Below are positions 35,900-47,288 of a DNA stretch of 64,000 nucleotides, one piece after another (position 1 is the stretch's first letter; every line of letters begins with the position of its first letter). A program made the translations under genes and the position numbers. Source of the stretch: Nemophila menziesii (lineage: Eukaryota > Streptophyta > Magnoliopsida > Boraginales > Hydrophyllaceae); assembly GCA_029959085.1 (NCBI GenBank), contig JARWIR010000008.1, positions 16,478,001-16,542,000 on the forward strand. The letters are read 5' to 3'. The notes under the pieces are model-generated. The model had not been told where the DNA came from. It searched no databases and was given only the letters and a program-made list of their open reading frames with translations.

Positions 35900-36315
35900 T
35901 CTATTTCTTCAAATATAATATCTTAAGTATTATATGGATTTAACCTTGATACTTTACCTATATTTTTGTTAATATCCACCATGACCCTTTTCTTATAGTT
36001 CCTTTGTAATCGAAAAAATTTCAATCCTTTTTTTTGACAGATTTATAAATTTTGGAGAAAAATCTATTTGTTGGAGCAACAATCATTCTCTTTCATTAAG
36101 AAGTTATAGAGTAAGTGTCATTTCACTATCTTCACCCTATTATCTAATTATCACTTTATCTCTCATTATTTATATTCATTTAGAATTTATTTTAGTGTTT
36201 CTTTACAGGCTGCTAACTTTCAATCTATTTTTTTGAGAATACTGCATTTCTCGACGAAGTTCTTACATATCTATATTATGGAAGTGTAAAATATATTAAT
36301 TAGGTAGAAATTATG
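35900..36315. repeat. Copy B of the duplicated block, segment 1
   Basis: Matches copy A from 17,882 to about 18,290 (ATTTCTTCAAATATAATATC onward). It is cut by the 17.9-kb insertion at the 20-bp sequence TTAATTAGGTAGAAATTATG (36,296-36,315), which recurs at 54,219-54,238 where copy B resumes. Confidence 0.85.
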
Positions 36316-39300
36316 GAAACTAACTTGTGTTTGTATACTTCAGAAGCAATTATAAGGGAATAAATCCCGGAATCGTTGATGGTTGACCTTGGTTGGAATA
36401 CGCTAAGTTCGTATGATGTAATCTCATTTATATCCAGTGGACGTTCTTTCTTCTTCTTCTTCTGTTGTTCAGGTTTTAGCACTTCATCAACAAGTTTGTT
36501 CAGTATTCTTTCTGCCACCAGATTTGCTTTCTTTGCAGCAACACCATTGTTTGTGTCTTGGACAAAAAACAGATTTCCCTGCTTGGAGTACATAATTATT
36601 GACCAGTATTTAACACTTCCATGTTTTACTTTGTATGGGATTAATACATATTTATGTGTTTCGAAAAAAGTCCTGAATTGCTCGATTATATATTTGTCTT
36701 GTCCATCAACATCTTCTTCGTTTCGAAACACCTACAATTAAACAATGTTTTGTAAATTTGATTATTCAAGACTAGTTTTTTCTTAGTGTTTGCAAATTAT
36801 CACTCTCACCTCATTTCCAATGTCAATGTGTACAGCGACACCTTCACCTTCGTTATACTTTTTCCGCATCATTCTCAAGAGTCCAGCAATTACCTAATAT
36901 ACAAAATCCCATTAGAGATAAATAGTAATATATACAGTTATTATTATATAATATTATATATTAAAAAATCCCATACATTTTTAGATATTTCTTCTCCTTT
37001 TCGAGCAAGTTGCATTGCTTCGGAAACTTTGATGCTTAAATCTTCATCTTCCCAGATATTCACATTCTCAGGTTTTGTGTTTCCCATTTTCTGAAGTAAA
37101 TCAAATGTGCTTTGAGAACAAGCTAAAGGTCCCATTTTTTTAACTTTCGAGGTCCCAACTGAGGTACTATCTAGCTTCTTCTTTTTTGCCTCTGTTACAA
37201 ATGAGCTTCCCATCACTTTTTCTCTCCCTTCTCTACGATCACCCTTTACTCGTTTCACCATTGTAGAAGGCGTAACAGGATCTTTTCGCGCTCTCTTTTT
37301 CTTCTTCTCTTCTGCCTTGCTTTTTTTATCGGATGATATTTTTCTTTTTTTTTGTAGCAGCAGGTTCAGGGATTGGTGTTTCTTCATCTTCGGCTTCTTT
37401 TTCTTCACCATTTTTTTCAACCTCAGCCTTTCTTTTTTTCTCCGATGATTTTTTCTTTTTGTTTTCACCAGTTTCAGCGATTGGTGTTTCTTCATCTTCG
37501 GCTTCTTTTTCTTTACCATTTTTTTCAATCTCAGCCTTTCTTTTTTTCTCCGATGATTTTTTCCTTTTGTTTTCACCAGTTTCAGGCATTGGTTCTTCAT
37601 CTTCGGGTTCTTTTTGTTCATCATTCTTTTCAACCTCAGGCTCCTTTTCTTGAGTGTCTTCTTCGTTTGTTTGTGTTTTCTTCTTTTTCCTAGAAACCAT
37701 CATTTTTGTTCTAAATCCCTTTTTGTTGAGTTGTTGATCAACATTTGCTGGTTCACCTTCTTCTTCAACATTTGTTGGTATGTCTTTTTCAACATTTGGG
37801 TGTATAATTTCTGAAAGTGGTACAGCTATTTCTGGTTCTTGTAAGAACATATCCAAATCTGCCTGTAGTTTATTTACTTGCTCAAATAATTTTTCATTTT
37901 CGTCACCCAACATGACCATTGTTTTGTTATATTCGTTTCTATAACCTTCTTCTTGTTTCAGCTTTGCCTCAAGTTCTTCTAAGTGTTCTTTGTACACATA
38001 TGGCTCCATATGTGTTAGCTTCTTTTCTGTTTTATCAAGTTTCACTCTTAGTTCCCTCATCTCTATTTCTTGCTCTTCAACTTCATTCTTTAGTGATCTG
38101 TTCTCATTATTAGCTTCAGCATACAATTCTTTCACACTTTTCCACTTTTTTTCTATAATCTTCTGCATTCTCTCTTGCAAACTTTTCGGTATCCATTGCT
38201 TCTCTTAACTGACCCTCTAGGGATTTTATTGTTTCTTCATTTATCTTCAGCTCGGCTTTAATTTTCCCTTTCTCTTCAATCACAGTATACAACTTATCCT
38301 CCATTGAAGTTATCTTTTCATCCATTGAACTCAATGGGTCTACATTATTTGTTTCATTATTTTTTGTCTCTTCCTTCCTTCCAACTGTTTCAGTTTCATC
38401 CTTTTTGTTGCTTTCTCCTTCATTATACCCATACTTCACAGCTGTTTCAACATCACTATCCATTTGTGATAATCCAAGGCTAAATAAGTGTAAATTCGAG
38501 CGGCTTCTTGTCCCATTTTGCGAGCCTGGTTCATCGTTATGTGGGACATCATTAGTGATTTCTGCCTCGGTCTCATTGTTATATGGGACATCATCCTGAT
38601 TATCTTTCTCGGGGATTGGATTCTGTTGGCAATTTATTTGATTATCTTTCTCTCCCTCTGAAATCGGATTATCTTGTCCATCTATTTGATTCTCTTTCTC
38701 GGCCTCTGAAATCGGATTCTCTTGTCTATCTATTGGATTCTCTTTCTCGGCCTCTGAAATCGGATTCTCTTGTTCTGTCTCAGGGTCTTGAATTTTTTCT
38801 TGTTCTTCATTAAGTACTTTCTCTGTCTCGGGGATTGGATTCTGTTGGCAATTTATTTGATTATCTTTCTCTCCCTCTGAAATCGGATTCTCTTGTCCAT
38901 CTATTTGATTCTCTTTGTCGGCCTCTGAAATCGGATTCTCTTGTCTATCTATTGGATTCTCTTTCTCGGCCTCTGAAATCGGATTCTCGTGTTCTGTCTC
39001 AGGGTCTTGAATTTTTTCTTGTTCTTCATTAAGTACTTTCTCTGTCTCGGGGTTTTCAGTTCTTGAATTGTCATCATACGGGACACTCTCATCAAACATC
39101 ACATTATCGTCAGCTGTTGTATTTGCAGCTTCTTCTTCATCTCCATCCCCAGATTTTTAGGATCCCATGTCTTCATCTTCATCATCATCATTATCATACT
39201 GAATATTTCCTTCATCATCTTCATTCAATGTCTCATCTTTGTCTTCTTCATCATACTCTTCTTCTTCATTATCTTCTTCCTCATCTTCTTCATAGTCTTG

Positions 39301-40467
39301 TTCTTCCTCTTCTTGATCTTCATCATCTTCTGATTCTTCCTCTCCTTCAACATCAGCCTCTTTCTCACTATCTTCATCACTATCTTCATCTCCATATGCC
39401 ATTTCAATAGTTTGATCCTCTGATGGCTCAAGCACTAGGTCATCTTCTCTAACATGCAAAGCAATAAAGTTTTAGTACGCATGATTTTAACGATAAAACT
39501 GTTTTGAACTTAAACTTTACACTTACATTTTTTGATTTAACAGTGTCGAGATATTGTTTCTTGAACTTGTCGCCATCTTTGGCAGGTATAACATTCAACC
39601 ACTTGAAATAACGTGGATACACATATTTGTCAGACGATTCCCATCTATTTACGTGCTCAAAAAAGAATGGCTACATTAAAGAACATAACATTTATAAGTT
39701 AGTAAATGTTTGTCTAAAAGTATACTACTTAAAAAAGGTAAATAACTTACGAATATCATGCATCCAGGTCCTTTTAGAGCCGAAGTTTTTCGTAACTTGA
39801 CTGATGTCATGAGGTTATCAGCCATATCACCTGCCCAATTGTATTTCCTCATCTTTTTGAGGTTTCTTGATATTCCCACGGCTATCCAATCTATTCTTCC
39901 GGCTCTATATGGGTAGAAGCAGGTATGTAGGGCTAAAATACTTATTAAACGAGCAAAATTCTTCAATGCTTTGTCACTGAGATCCCCTAAATTTACGATT
40001 TCTCTAAGTCGAATTTTCAGTGCACCTGGACTCAGTTGACCTCTATGGTTTGGAAATTGTCTTCTAAACCATCTAGTAGACAAAACATCTTTTCGGTTGT
40101 AAGTTGGTAATGGCTTATGTCCACCTTCTACGCCCATTATTAATCGGACATCTGTTTCGGTAATCTTAATACCTTTTTTTGCTATTTGAAATGTTCAAGT
40201 TTTAGGGTTATATGTTTGTACAATATAGTTGATAGCTGTGTTGTCCTTTCGTAATGCTTTTTTTTCTTTAGTCTGCCTGTAAATCTCTTTGATTAAAAGA
40301 TAAAACGGGAGTGGTTTGCAGACACGTATGTGTGCCTTAGTGATGTTTGGTTGTTTTAGTTCTGTAAATAGCCCATCAACTGAAGATCGAACTTCGTATG
40401 TAGTCATATCTGTACAAAGAATCACAACTGTAAGTACAGTCAACATCGAAAAAACAGATTCAAACAC
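36300..40467 (-). pseudogene. Multi-exon ULP1-like (C48 peptidase) gene, decayed, catalytic Cys lost
   Basis: Five exon-like segments with good splice sites can be read on the minus strand: about 40,467-39,751, 39,670-39,537, 39,448-36,977, 36,893-36,810 and 36,731-36,300. Exon 1 holds a globular domain (FRRQFPNHRGQLSPGALKIR onward) with an in-frame TGA at 40,195. Exon 3 encodes a very acidic stretch, nine or more ENPI(S/P)E-type repeats, a coiled coil and Lys/Glu-rich repeats, with a TAA at 39,157 and two frameshifts in A runs (near 38,160 and 37,340). Exon 5 has the peptidase fold YVLIPYKV...KYWSIIMYSK and FQPRSTINDSGIYSL. In active ULP1 enzymes these are HW and DCG, so His is Tyr and Cys is Ser. 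ULP-like genes of this build are known to be carried by plant Mutator-like elements (KAONASHI-type). The last few residues run into the 20-bp flank, so the 3' end is cut. Confidence 0.7.
38560..39060 (-). repeat. In-frame coding repeats inside the ULP-like gene
   Basis: Exon 3 contains tandem units such as ENPISEAEKENPIDRQ and ENQIDGQENPISEGEKDNQ. A larger unit of about 240 bp (VLNEEQEKIQDPETE through INCQQNPIPE) is present twice, near 38,570-38,815 and 38,820-39,050. Near-identity of the two large units points to recent duplication by slippage or unequal exchange. Confidence 0.75.
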
Positions 40468-42110
40468 AGTTGAGATGGGACTTGTCCCATCTCACATGTG
40501 ATTTCCAAATTCTTAACCAAATCATAAGCAATGTTAGATGGGATTCTATCCCATCACCTATGTGCAAAAATATATCACTTAACTACAGTAAGTGGGATGA
40601 TTAACACACATTACAACATTAAAATTCAGTTCATTAATCACACTAAATTGAACAACTAATACTTAATACACTGATAACAAGCTAGCAGTCAGTCCCATTT
40701 ACAGCTAATTTATTAAATTAACACTTAATCAAATGGGATAAGTAACAAACAGTCAAATTCAGTAACTAATTAGTAACAAACAGTTTCATTATGGAATTTT
40801 GTTCCTGTAACACATTAATAATGAGTGTTGTAATAAACACATACCATTTTCAGATGCAAACCATCCCATTTGATATTTTATAACATTTACCACTAATTAT
40901 CACACTGAATTCAAATTTTATATCAATTTATTAAACCTAAATTGGACAACTAACATTCAATACAGTAATAGCGAGCTAGTATTAGTCCCGTTTCATCTAA
41001 TTCATCAAGTCCCATTTCAGATTGTTCTATATCACGCATATAATAGTTTAAACCCTAGAAATCGGTTATAATTAGCATGCATTGTTTTCATAAAGCTACT
41101 ATTGTAATCGCGTAGATGAATAATAAACAAACAAACAAAAAAACATCAGAAATTACCTTAAATCAGTAGAAAAAAGAAGAAGAAGCTAATGAAATGGGAT
41201 CAAGTGAAACGAAAATGCGTCGAAGCGAGATAATCAGTCGAAGCTATGCAATTTCAGTTTGATTTCAACAGTCGAAGCGAATAATCGAAGCTAAAACGCG
41301 TTCTTCAGTGAAGAATTTCGAGGGTTTTTGCTTTGTGTATAGTGTGTGTGTTTTTTGCGTGTATGTTGTGTGTGTATTTGGTGTGTGAGTTGCTTTTTAC
41401 GTGGGAGGTGTATTGTTTTTAGTTTTGAATATTATTTAATTTAAATGGGAAAAATTCTAGTCTAAGTCAGCAATTAGTTGTCAAAAGTAAGGGTAGTGTA
41501 GTAATGTTTTCTTTCAAATTGTTGTATGATCTAAATGGGAAGATACATTAGTATTATAATTTAAGAGGGCATTGTCCCATTAAATGATCTTTGTTATTTT
41601 TTTGTCTACTTTATTATATATTTTAAAAAAAATTGTTTATAAGAGAATCTTTCCATTTTATCTACATGCATAGGAGATTAAAATGACTAGAAAGGCTAAT
41701 CTATAAATCCTATTGGGCGTTAATTAACAACTATTTTAAAACTTTTTGATCATGCTTTTTTTTCGCTGTACTCTTTTTCTAACCAATAAGCACATTGGGT
41801 TTTCGGTAGAAATTGAAAACCAATATTCACATCATATGGCCAAATTACCATCCACATCTATAACTTTATCATGCATGGCCAGATTAATCTGAATTTATTC
41901 CAGCAATAAATGAGAAACCAGGGAATGTACGAATTTGCATATATACACTTGGAAGGGTTCTTTCTATATCCTCTCCAAAACAGAACACTGTTTAGCTTCA
42001 GTTAAACACTTATCGCTTGCAATTTATTTTAACCAATGGTCTACACAAAAACCCAATAACATTCAGTCATTTACTTATACTTTCAGAGTTTTATCACAAG
42101 TCTCTTAAAT
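40468..42110. promoter_or_regulatory. Upstream region of the ULP-like gene and spacer
   Basis: A minus-strand leader exon is likely near 41,160-41,330 (a donor AAG/GTAATT follows it). GT-rich sequence lies at 41,335-41,395. From 40,480 to 41,040 the words ATGGGA/TCCCAT occur many times. No coding sequence was recognised. The last ~150 bp probably belong to the glutaredoxin relic. Confidence 0.3.
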
Positions 42111-42308
42111 ATGCAGGTGGATAATGGATCTGCAGAATCCCAAGCGGCAAACAGGGAGAAAATTCTCGAGAGAATGCAGGTGTTAGCCAGTGGGAGTGCG
42201 GTGGTTGTGTTCACTGTCAGGGGGTGTTGCATGGGCCATGTAGTGAAGAGACTACTGTTTGGTCTTGGTGTTGGACCAACCATTGTTGAGCTTGACCACC
42301 TTGCGTGA
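42111..42308 (+). pseudogene. Truncated CC-type glutaredoxin copy
   Basis: The frame encodes the first half of a CC-type glutaredoxin: ILERMQVLASGSAVVVFTVR, then GCCMGHVVKRLLFGLGVG and PTIVELDHL. It is about 85 percent identical to residues 30-75 of the intact gene at 50,110. It ends at TGA (42,306-42,308), where the intact gene continues DKDGREIHDF. The rest of the fold, including the cis-proline loop and the C-terminal ALWL motif, is missing, and the downstream sequence turns into the palindromic-motif field. A redox-active protein is not expected. Confidence 0.85.
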
Positions 42309-43056
42309 AAGATGATTTTGATGGGTGTATGCCCATCCATTTCGAATGGGTGTATACCCAAATAGTAGTTGATGGGAGTATGCCTAAACATACACAGGGT
42401 CACTTGCGGGAAGGATTATCTTGATGGGTGTATGCCAAAAAATTTCCAATTTGTGTATAATCAAAAGAAAGTTGATGAGCATATACCAAACCTTACATAA
42501 TGTCAAAGACGGAAAGATGATGTTGATAGGCGCACTAGAAATAACTCGGTCAATATTGGTGACAAAACAGGTGTACGTGTACGCCCACAATGGGTGTATA
42601 CCAAAAGTCATTAATGACCAACGATAGTATCTTCTGTAGCCTCAACCTAAACATCATGGCTATACAACAACAATGGGTGTATAAAAACATTGAATAATGA
42701 CACAATGGGTGTGTACCCAAATCCAAAAACGGCCAAATATAGTAGCTTTTTATACCCATCTTATATCTAGGTTTATACCCATTTTGTTTATTTTGCCACT
42801 ACAACGACAATGTATTAGGTCGTTGTTTGAAATTGGGTATACACTCATTGTGCTGGTATGTTGAGATGTTTTTGCTGGTGTTGGAATTCGGAATATATAT
42901 ACAACATTTACATCCATCCTATGAGTAAATAGCCATCCGATGGGTATACCCATTTCAAGGGTGTGTTAACATCCGAAGAATATATTTGATTTTTGTATAA
43001 CTGTGTGTATACCCAATTTGTTTATTTTGCTAATACAAAAATAATGTATTTGGTCA
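42309..43056. repeat. Field of GGGTRTAYRCCC-like palindromic motifs, left part
   Basis: Irregularly spaced variants of ATGGGTGTATACCCAT occur about every 40-80 bp, for example near 42,318, 42,346, 42,424, 42,595, 42,675, 42,706, 42,754, 42,775, 42,832, 42,938 and 43,008. The motif is self-complementary, and many copies retain GGG...CCC arms around TATA or GTAC. The surrounding sequence also shows longer repeated phrases, for instance TTATACCCATTTTG with TTATTTTGCCACTACAACGAC at 42,774 and again near 47,868. The field is split by the MULE and continues at 47,572. I know of no element type defined by this pattern. Confidence 0.7.
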
Positions 43057-43065
43057 TTATTGAAA

Positions 43066-43350
43066 GGGTAAAGGCCACGTGTGGCCCTCGATCTATACCC
43101 AAAGTGCACGGGCCGCCCTCGATCTTCAAAATTACCCTTTTACGCCCTCTATCTTAACCATTCGTGACACCGTTAGCCCTTTTTTCATTTTTCAGTTAGT
43201 TGACCGTTAGTCAACGCCACTTGGCGCCACGTCAGTGCCACCTCACCGCCACCTCACCGCCAACTCATCATGACGTCACATGTTGCTCTGATGTGTAATC
43301 CTATGTGTCCAAGGGTATGTTTGTCTTTTTACTTATTATCTACCCATTCA
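43066..43350 (+). repeat. Left terminal inverted repeat of the 4.5-kb MULE
   Basis: Complementary to 47,289-47,562. It carries a tandem GCCACCTCACC duplication (11 bp extra relative to the right repeat) and contains CACGTG, TGACGTCA-type and GGCGCC palindromes that could bind transposase or host factors. Confidence 0.93.
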
Positions 43351-43669
43351 CCTACTCAAGTTACTACCCCGTAACACCCCTTTTCCATTATAACAAAACG
43401 AAAATCGGATCAAATCGCACATACTAGTGCGTGTTCTTGGTGTTTTTCGTCAAGTTAGACAGAAAATTTCCCAAATTCGTTCCAATCAAGAACGAATCTC
43501 CAATTCTCATTAGCACCCACGTTCGTACAAACACGGTGTAAGAAACCATCTTCATTTATCATCTCGCTGCTAAACGTTTGAATAAACGAATCAAGTTCTC
43601 GCCGTTTCAAGTCGACTCCAAGAAAAATTCGAATAGCAACTTCGTACGTGGCATTTCAAATCAAATCTG

Positions 43670-45469
43670 ATGGCGTATTTAAGTGAAATCATGAGTGATT
43701 CAGGTACCAATCTTCTTCTAGAGTCATTTAATTTGGGGTTTCTGGGTTTTTTAGGGTTTCATTTACTCGTGATTGGGTGTCGTTTTTAATAATAGTTTCG
43801 ATTGATAATCACAGATTCGGAGAAAGGTGAAGGCGACAACGTTAACTCAGGTATCGATGATAGCGGTTCAGATTTTTCGTTTCACGATAGCGATAATAAC
43901 CTCGACGACGATGAAGATGATATTTTGTTCCAAAACAACGTTGATATCGGGGTTGAGTTTGTCGGTGTCGGGTCATCTCCGTCGGTTAAATTAAACGGGT
44001 TAGAGCTCCCTTGTCCTAAAGAACTACCTGTTATAGACGATGAAGACTTCAACGAGGGTTCGTGTGGAGAGTCAGAGAATTTGAGAAGTTTAGAAGGATG
44101 AACGGATGAGGAGGATTGTTTGGGAGGTCGAAGAAGGAGAAGCCAACGTTTTAATGTAGTGGTTGACAAGAACGAGCCTAAATTGAAGATTGGCATGATT
44201 TTCGCAAACGGAGTTGAGTTCAAGGAAGCAGTGAAAGCAACTGCTATTTGTGAAGTAAGGAATGTTTGGTTCCCTTGTAATGAACCAGGAAGAGTTAGAG
44301 CTAAGTGTAGAGGGTTGAACTGTGATTGGTTTGTGTATGCGACGAAATGCGTGGATGGTAGTTTTCAGATTAGGACACTTAATCTCATTCATAATTGTGG
44401 ATGTGCATTAAACAGTAAGCACGTAAATTCGACTGTTTTATCGACGAGGTATGCTCATCAATTGAAGTTAAATTCTTCAATGCGAGCAATCGATTTACAA
44501 GAGCAAGTGTTACATGATCTTCATGTGAGTATTAGTAGGAGGCAAGCATATAGGACCATCAAGAAGGGTAAGGCGTTAGATGAACTACAATTTCTGGACC
44601 AATATAGTTTGCTCAACAACTACTGTGCTGAGTTGGTAAGGACTAATCCGGGTTCGACAGTGTTTTTAAAAACTGAGGAAGATGAATTAACTGGTGAACA
44701 AAGGTTTTTAAGATTTTATTGTTGTTTGGAACCTCTGAAAAGAGGGTTTAAGGCTGGTTGTAGAAAGGTGGTTGGGTTGGATGGATGCCATCTTAAAGGA
44801 CCTCATCCAGGGGTTATACTAACTGCGGTTGGGATGGATGCTAATAATTGCATCTATCCCGTTTGTTATGCTGTGGTTGAAACTGAAAATTTGGAGACTT
44901 GGAGATGGTTTGTTGGTTTGCTAGTAGACGATCTTGGAATTGATGATCCAGAGATGTGGGTCTTTGTTACTGATAAACAAAAGGTGTAGTTAACATATAC
45001 CGTTTTCAAGTTCTTCATTTTGAATTTTGTTATTGCCTAATTGTGTAATGTGGTTATTTTTTTTCAGGGCTTAGGAATTGCTTTGGAGGAATTACTACCA
45101 GATGTTGAACACAGGCATTGTGTTAGACACCTTCATCAAAACTTCAAGAAAAAACATGGTTCGTTTGCATTGAAAGATAAGATGTGGGAAGCTGCTAGGG
45201 CTACGTATGTGGAGCGATTTACAAGTGTGATGGAGGTGATAAGAGTAATGGATGAGGGCGCATACGAATGGTTAGCAAAAGAACCGCCAAGGTATTGGAC
45301 TCGATCCCATTTTAGGACAAATACACATTGTGATGTTTTATTAAATAATATGTGTGAGTCGTGGAATAAACAACTTCTAGACGCTAGGGAGTCTACTATT
45401 TTAGTTTGTCTAGAACGAATAAGAGTTTATTTGGTTGAGAGATTAGAAAAACTAAATCAAAACCCATAA
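43670..45469 (+). pseudogene. MuDR-type MULE transposase, nearly intact, one premature stop
   Basis: Three exons (43,670-43,703, 43,815-44,983, 45,068-45,469) join in frame with standard GT/AG sites to give about 534 codons, interrupted by a single in-frame TGA at 44,099-44,101. The N terminus is acidic (MAYLSEIMSDSDSEKGEG...). A zinc-binding DBD_Tnp_Mut-type region follows (KIGMIFANGVEFKEAVKA... CRGLNCDWFVYATK... LNLIHNCG). The DDE core has LDGCHLKGPHPG with the first Asp, FVTDKQKGLGIAL with the second, and NNMCESWNKQ with the catalytic Glu. The usual C-terminal SWIM zinc finger is absent: the frame stops shortly after the Glu helix (VERLEKLNQNP). Intact acidic triad and fresh repeats suggest an active sister copy may exist elsewhere. 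This copy needs readthrough of the TGA to make a full protein. Confidence 0.88.
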
Positions 45470-45696
45470 TAAGAGTCCATAATTCATTTAAAAATCAAAA
45501 TACAGTCCATATAACAAAGTCCAACAAACGTCCACCAAAACACAATCATACAATCAAAATAACGTTCCAAAACCCCTCATCAGAATTCAGAATTACAACT
45601 AGACAAAATACTTAATTAAAACAGACCTTCGTACTATAATTAGATTAACAATAAACTAACATAACCATAACAATCATAAACCAGAATCAGAATGGC
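45470..45696. other. Convergent intergenic spacer of the MULE
   Basis: The 227-bp space between the stop codons of the transposase (plus) and the small minus-strand gene. It is A/C-rich with repeated AAAGTCCA/AACAAAGTCC words and presumably holds both 3' ends; no clear terminator structure is visible. Confidence 0.4.
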
Positions 45697-46197
45697 TCAA
45701 TCACTTGACATCTCGTCTTCATCCTCGAACTTGAAATACTTAGGCGAATAAATCCGAATAGGAGACTGTCTTGAAACCTTCCTCCTCTTGGGCGACGGGG
45801 TATCTTCGCCTTCGGAACTAGACTCAACCAGTATTAACTCCTTTCCATATGGTAGTAGAACGACCTTCGTCTTTACCTTCTCACGTACACAGATTGGTGC
45901 ACGCCTGACACTCCAACGGTTGCCTGGTTCCTGGAACGAGTACTTGCTCTTGTAGGTCTTGGGTGCTGGTCGTGTCTTTGGTGGGGCTGATTGAGACCCA
46001 GAAGTCATCGCTACGAAAGAAAATGTCAAAAAGAAGTTAAGTACAAAACGTGCTATAGAATACTTATATCATATTAAAACGAATACTTATTGCTTAATAT
46101 AATAGCTTTTTACTACAGAAAAAAATAAAATAAAAAAAGACTTACGCTTTTTTCCCTTCTCCTTCGACGATGGTTCTCCAGACTGTTGATCCTTCAT
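45697..46197 (-). CDS. Small MULE-borne protein with nuclear-localisation-like motif
   Basis: Two exons on the minus strand (46,197-46,146 and 46,010-45,697; GTAAGT donor, CGTAG acceptor) join in frame to encode 121 residues beginning MKDQQSGEPSSKEKGKKP. The protein is Ser/Pro/Lys-rich, with a basic middle (CVREKVKTKVVLLPYGKEL), an acidic ESSSEGEDT, a PKRRKV cluster that resembles a nuclear localisation signal, and an acidic C-terminal FEDEDEMSSD. A TATA-like CTATATATATAG lies about 70 bp upstream (46,269-46,280). It lies convergent to the transposase inside the same element and downstream of the zinc-finger gene. I do not recognise the family. It may be an element-encoded accessory protein; function unknown. 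Confidence 0.6.
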
Positions 46198-46687
46198 CTT
46201 AATTCTAATTAACTTATACAATTTTAGCTAAAGGTTTTTGGTTTAAGAAAACCAATAGAGGTAATCACTATATATATAGAGGGGGTTACTTGGTGTAATA
46301 ATTACAGTTTTTTAGTCCCCGAGATAAACCCTTGGGTTTCCATAGACTAGCCTTCGGTTTCCCATGCATAGACGTTTCGTATTCCACATAAATAAAAAAA
46401 AATGAATATTAGTACGCGGTATACTAGTTTGGGCCACAGAAGGTTACTTAACCATGTTCGAGGGCCCAGCGGGCTTTAAAAAAAAAAGTGCCAAAACATA
46501 CAAAGACTAAAACTTAATGGGCCATTGGGTATAAAATAAAAATAAATCGAGTGCCACATAATCACCATCTCGGATACAAATCAAAACACGGTTCAACAAC
46601 ATTCAAATAACTCAGATTCAGAAAACGAAATACGTTGAAACAACAGACCATTAAAAACCCAGAAAGCCAATCCACTACTAAAATCCC

Positions 46688-47167
46688 CTAAAACATTCGA
46701 GAAACAATAAAACCTAACAAAAATGAAATAAACATATACCAAATCCTATGGTTTTTACCTTCATTACATTTCAGAGCTTCAAATTCTTCCTCTTTCCTCG
46801 ACAACGACCGGAGCAACCCAGAAATCACCACCCGACTTCTATCACACATGGGAGGATCATACCAGCTGAAGAACGAGCATTTTCTCTCCACCGATTGATA
46901 CTTCGAGCATCCAAGGAAACGCCTTCCCGGATTCGTGTCCGTCCATGAAGTGCAAATCTTCACACGAACCCCGCAATAACATACCCAATCCTCCTTACCT
47001 GGGTCACTCATCAGAGGAGTTGGGGCGTCGGTGTTTCTCGAACCCCAGACCGGAGGAGAAGAAGCGTTCGTTACTCTGGAACCGGCCATCGGAGGAGACG
47101 ATCCATTAGTATTTCTGGAACGAGCCATCGGAGGAGACGAATCAATGGTGTTTCTAGATCCAATCAT
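46688..47167 (-). CDS. MULE-borne GRF zinc-finger protein with C-terminal membrane segment
   Basis: This 159-residue frame starts about 120 bp inside the right terminal repeat and runs towards the transposase gene. Residues 1-52 are four 13-residue repeats of the form M-x-G-S-R-N-T-x-x-S-S-P-P. Residues 61-105 match a GRF-type zinc finger: WVCYCG (Cys63, Cys65), SWTDTNPGRRFLGC (Cys87), then KCSFFSWYD (Cys97), with the GRF-like GRRF. Residues 115-135 could form a short coiled coil (RSLSRKEEEFEALK), and 142-157 (WYMFISFLLGFIVS) is a single membrane segment near the end. GRF fingers bind single-stranded nucleic acid in other proteins such as APE2 and TOP3A. Small plant GRF-TM proteins are often found in repeats. 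No maize mudrB resemblance is evident. Intact and possibly functional. Confidence 0.75.
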   Translation of the reverse strand: MIGSRNTIDSSPPMARSRNTNGSSPPMAGSRVTNASSPPVWGSRNTDAPTPLMSDPGKEDWVCYCGVRVKICTSWTDTNPGRRFLGCSKYQSVERKCSFFSWYDPPMCDRSRVVISGLLRSLSRKEEEFEALKCNEGKNHRIWYMFISFLLGFIVSRMF

Positions 47168-47288
47168 CGGAGAAGAGATTACAGGGAGAAGAGATTAAAG
47201 GGAGGCGAACGAACGGGGAGGAGATGAAGGAGGGTGAACGCGGGGAGGGTAGGTTAAATTGATTTGGGGTAATTGATTTTAGGGTTAT

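Noticed and set aside
37333..39410. Plus-strand Phe/Ser/Leu/His-rich frames opposite the ULP-like gene
   Set aside because: Antisense shadows of the Lys/Glu/Asp-rich repeats on the minus strand.
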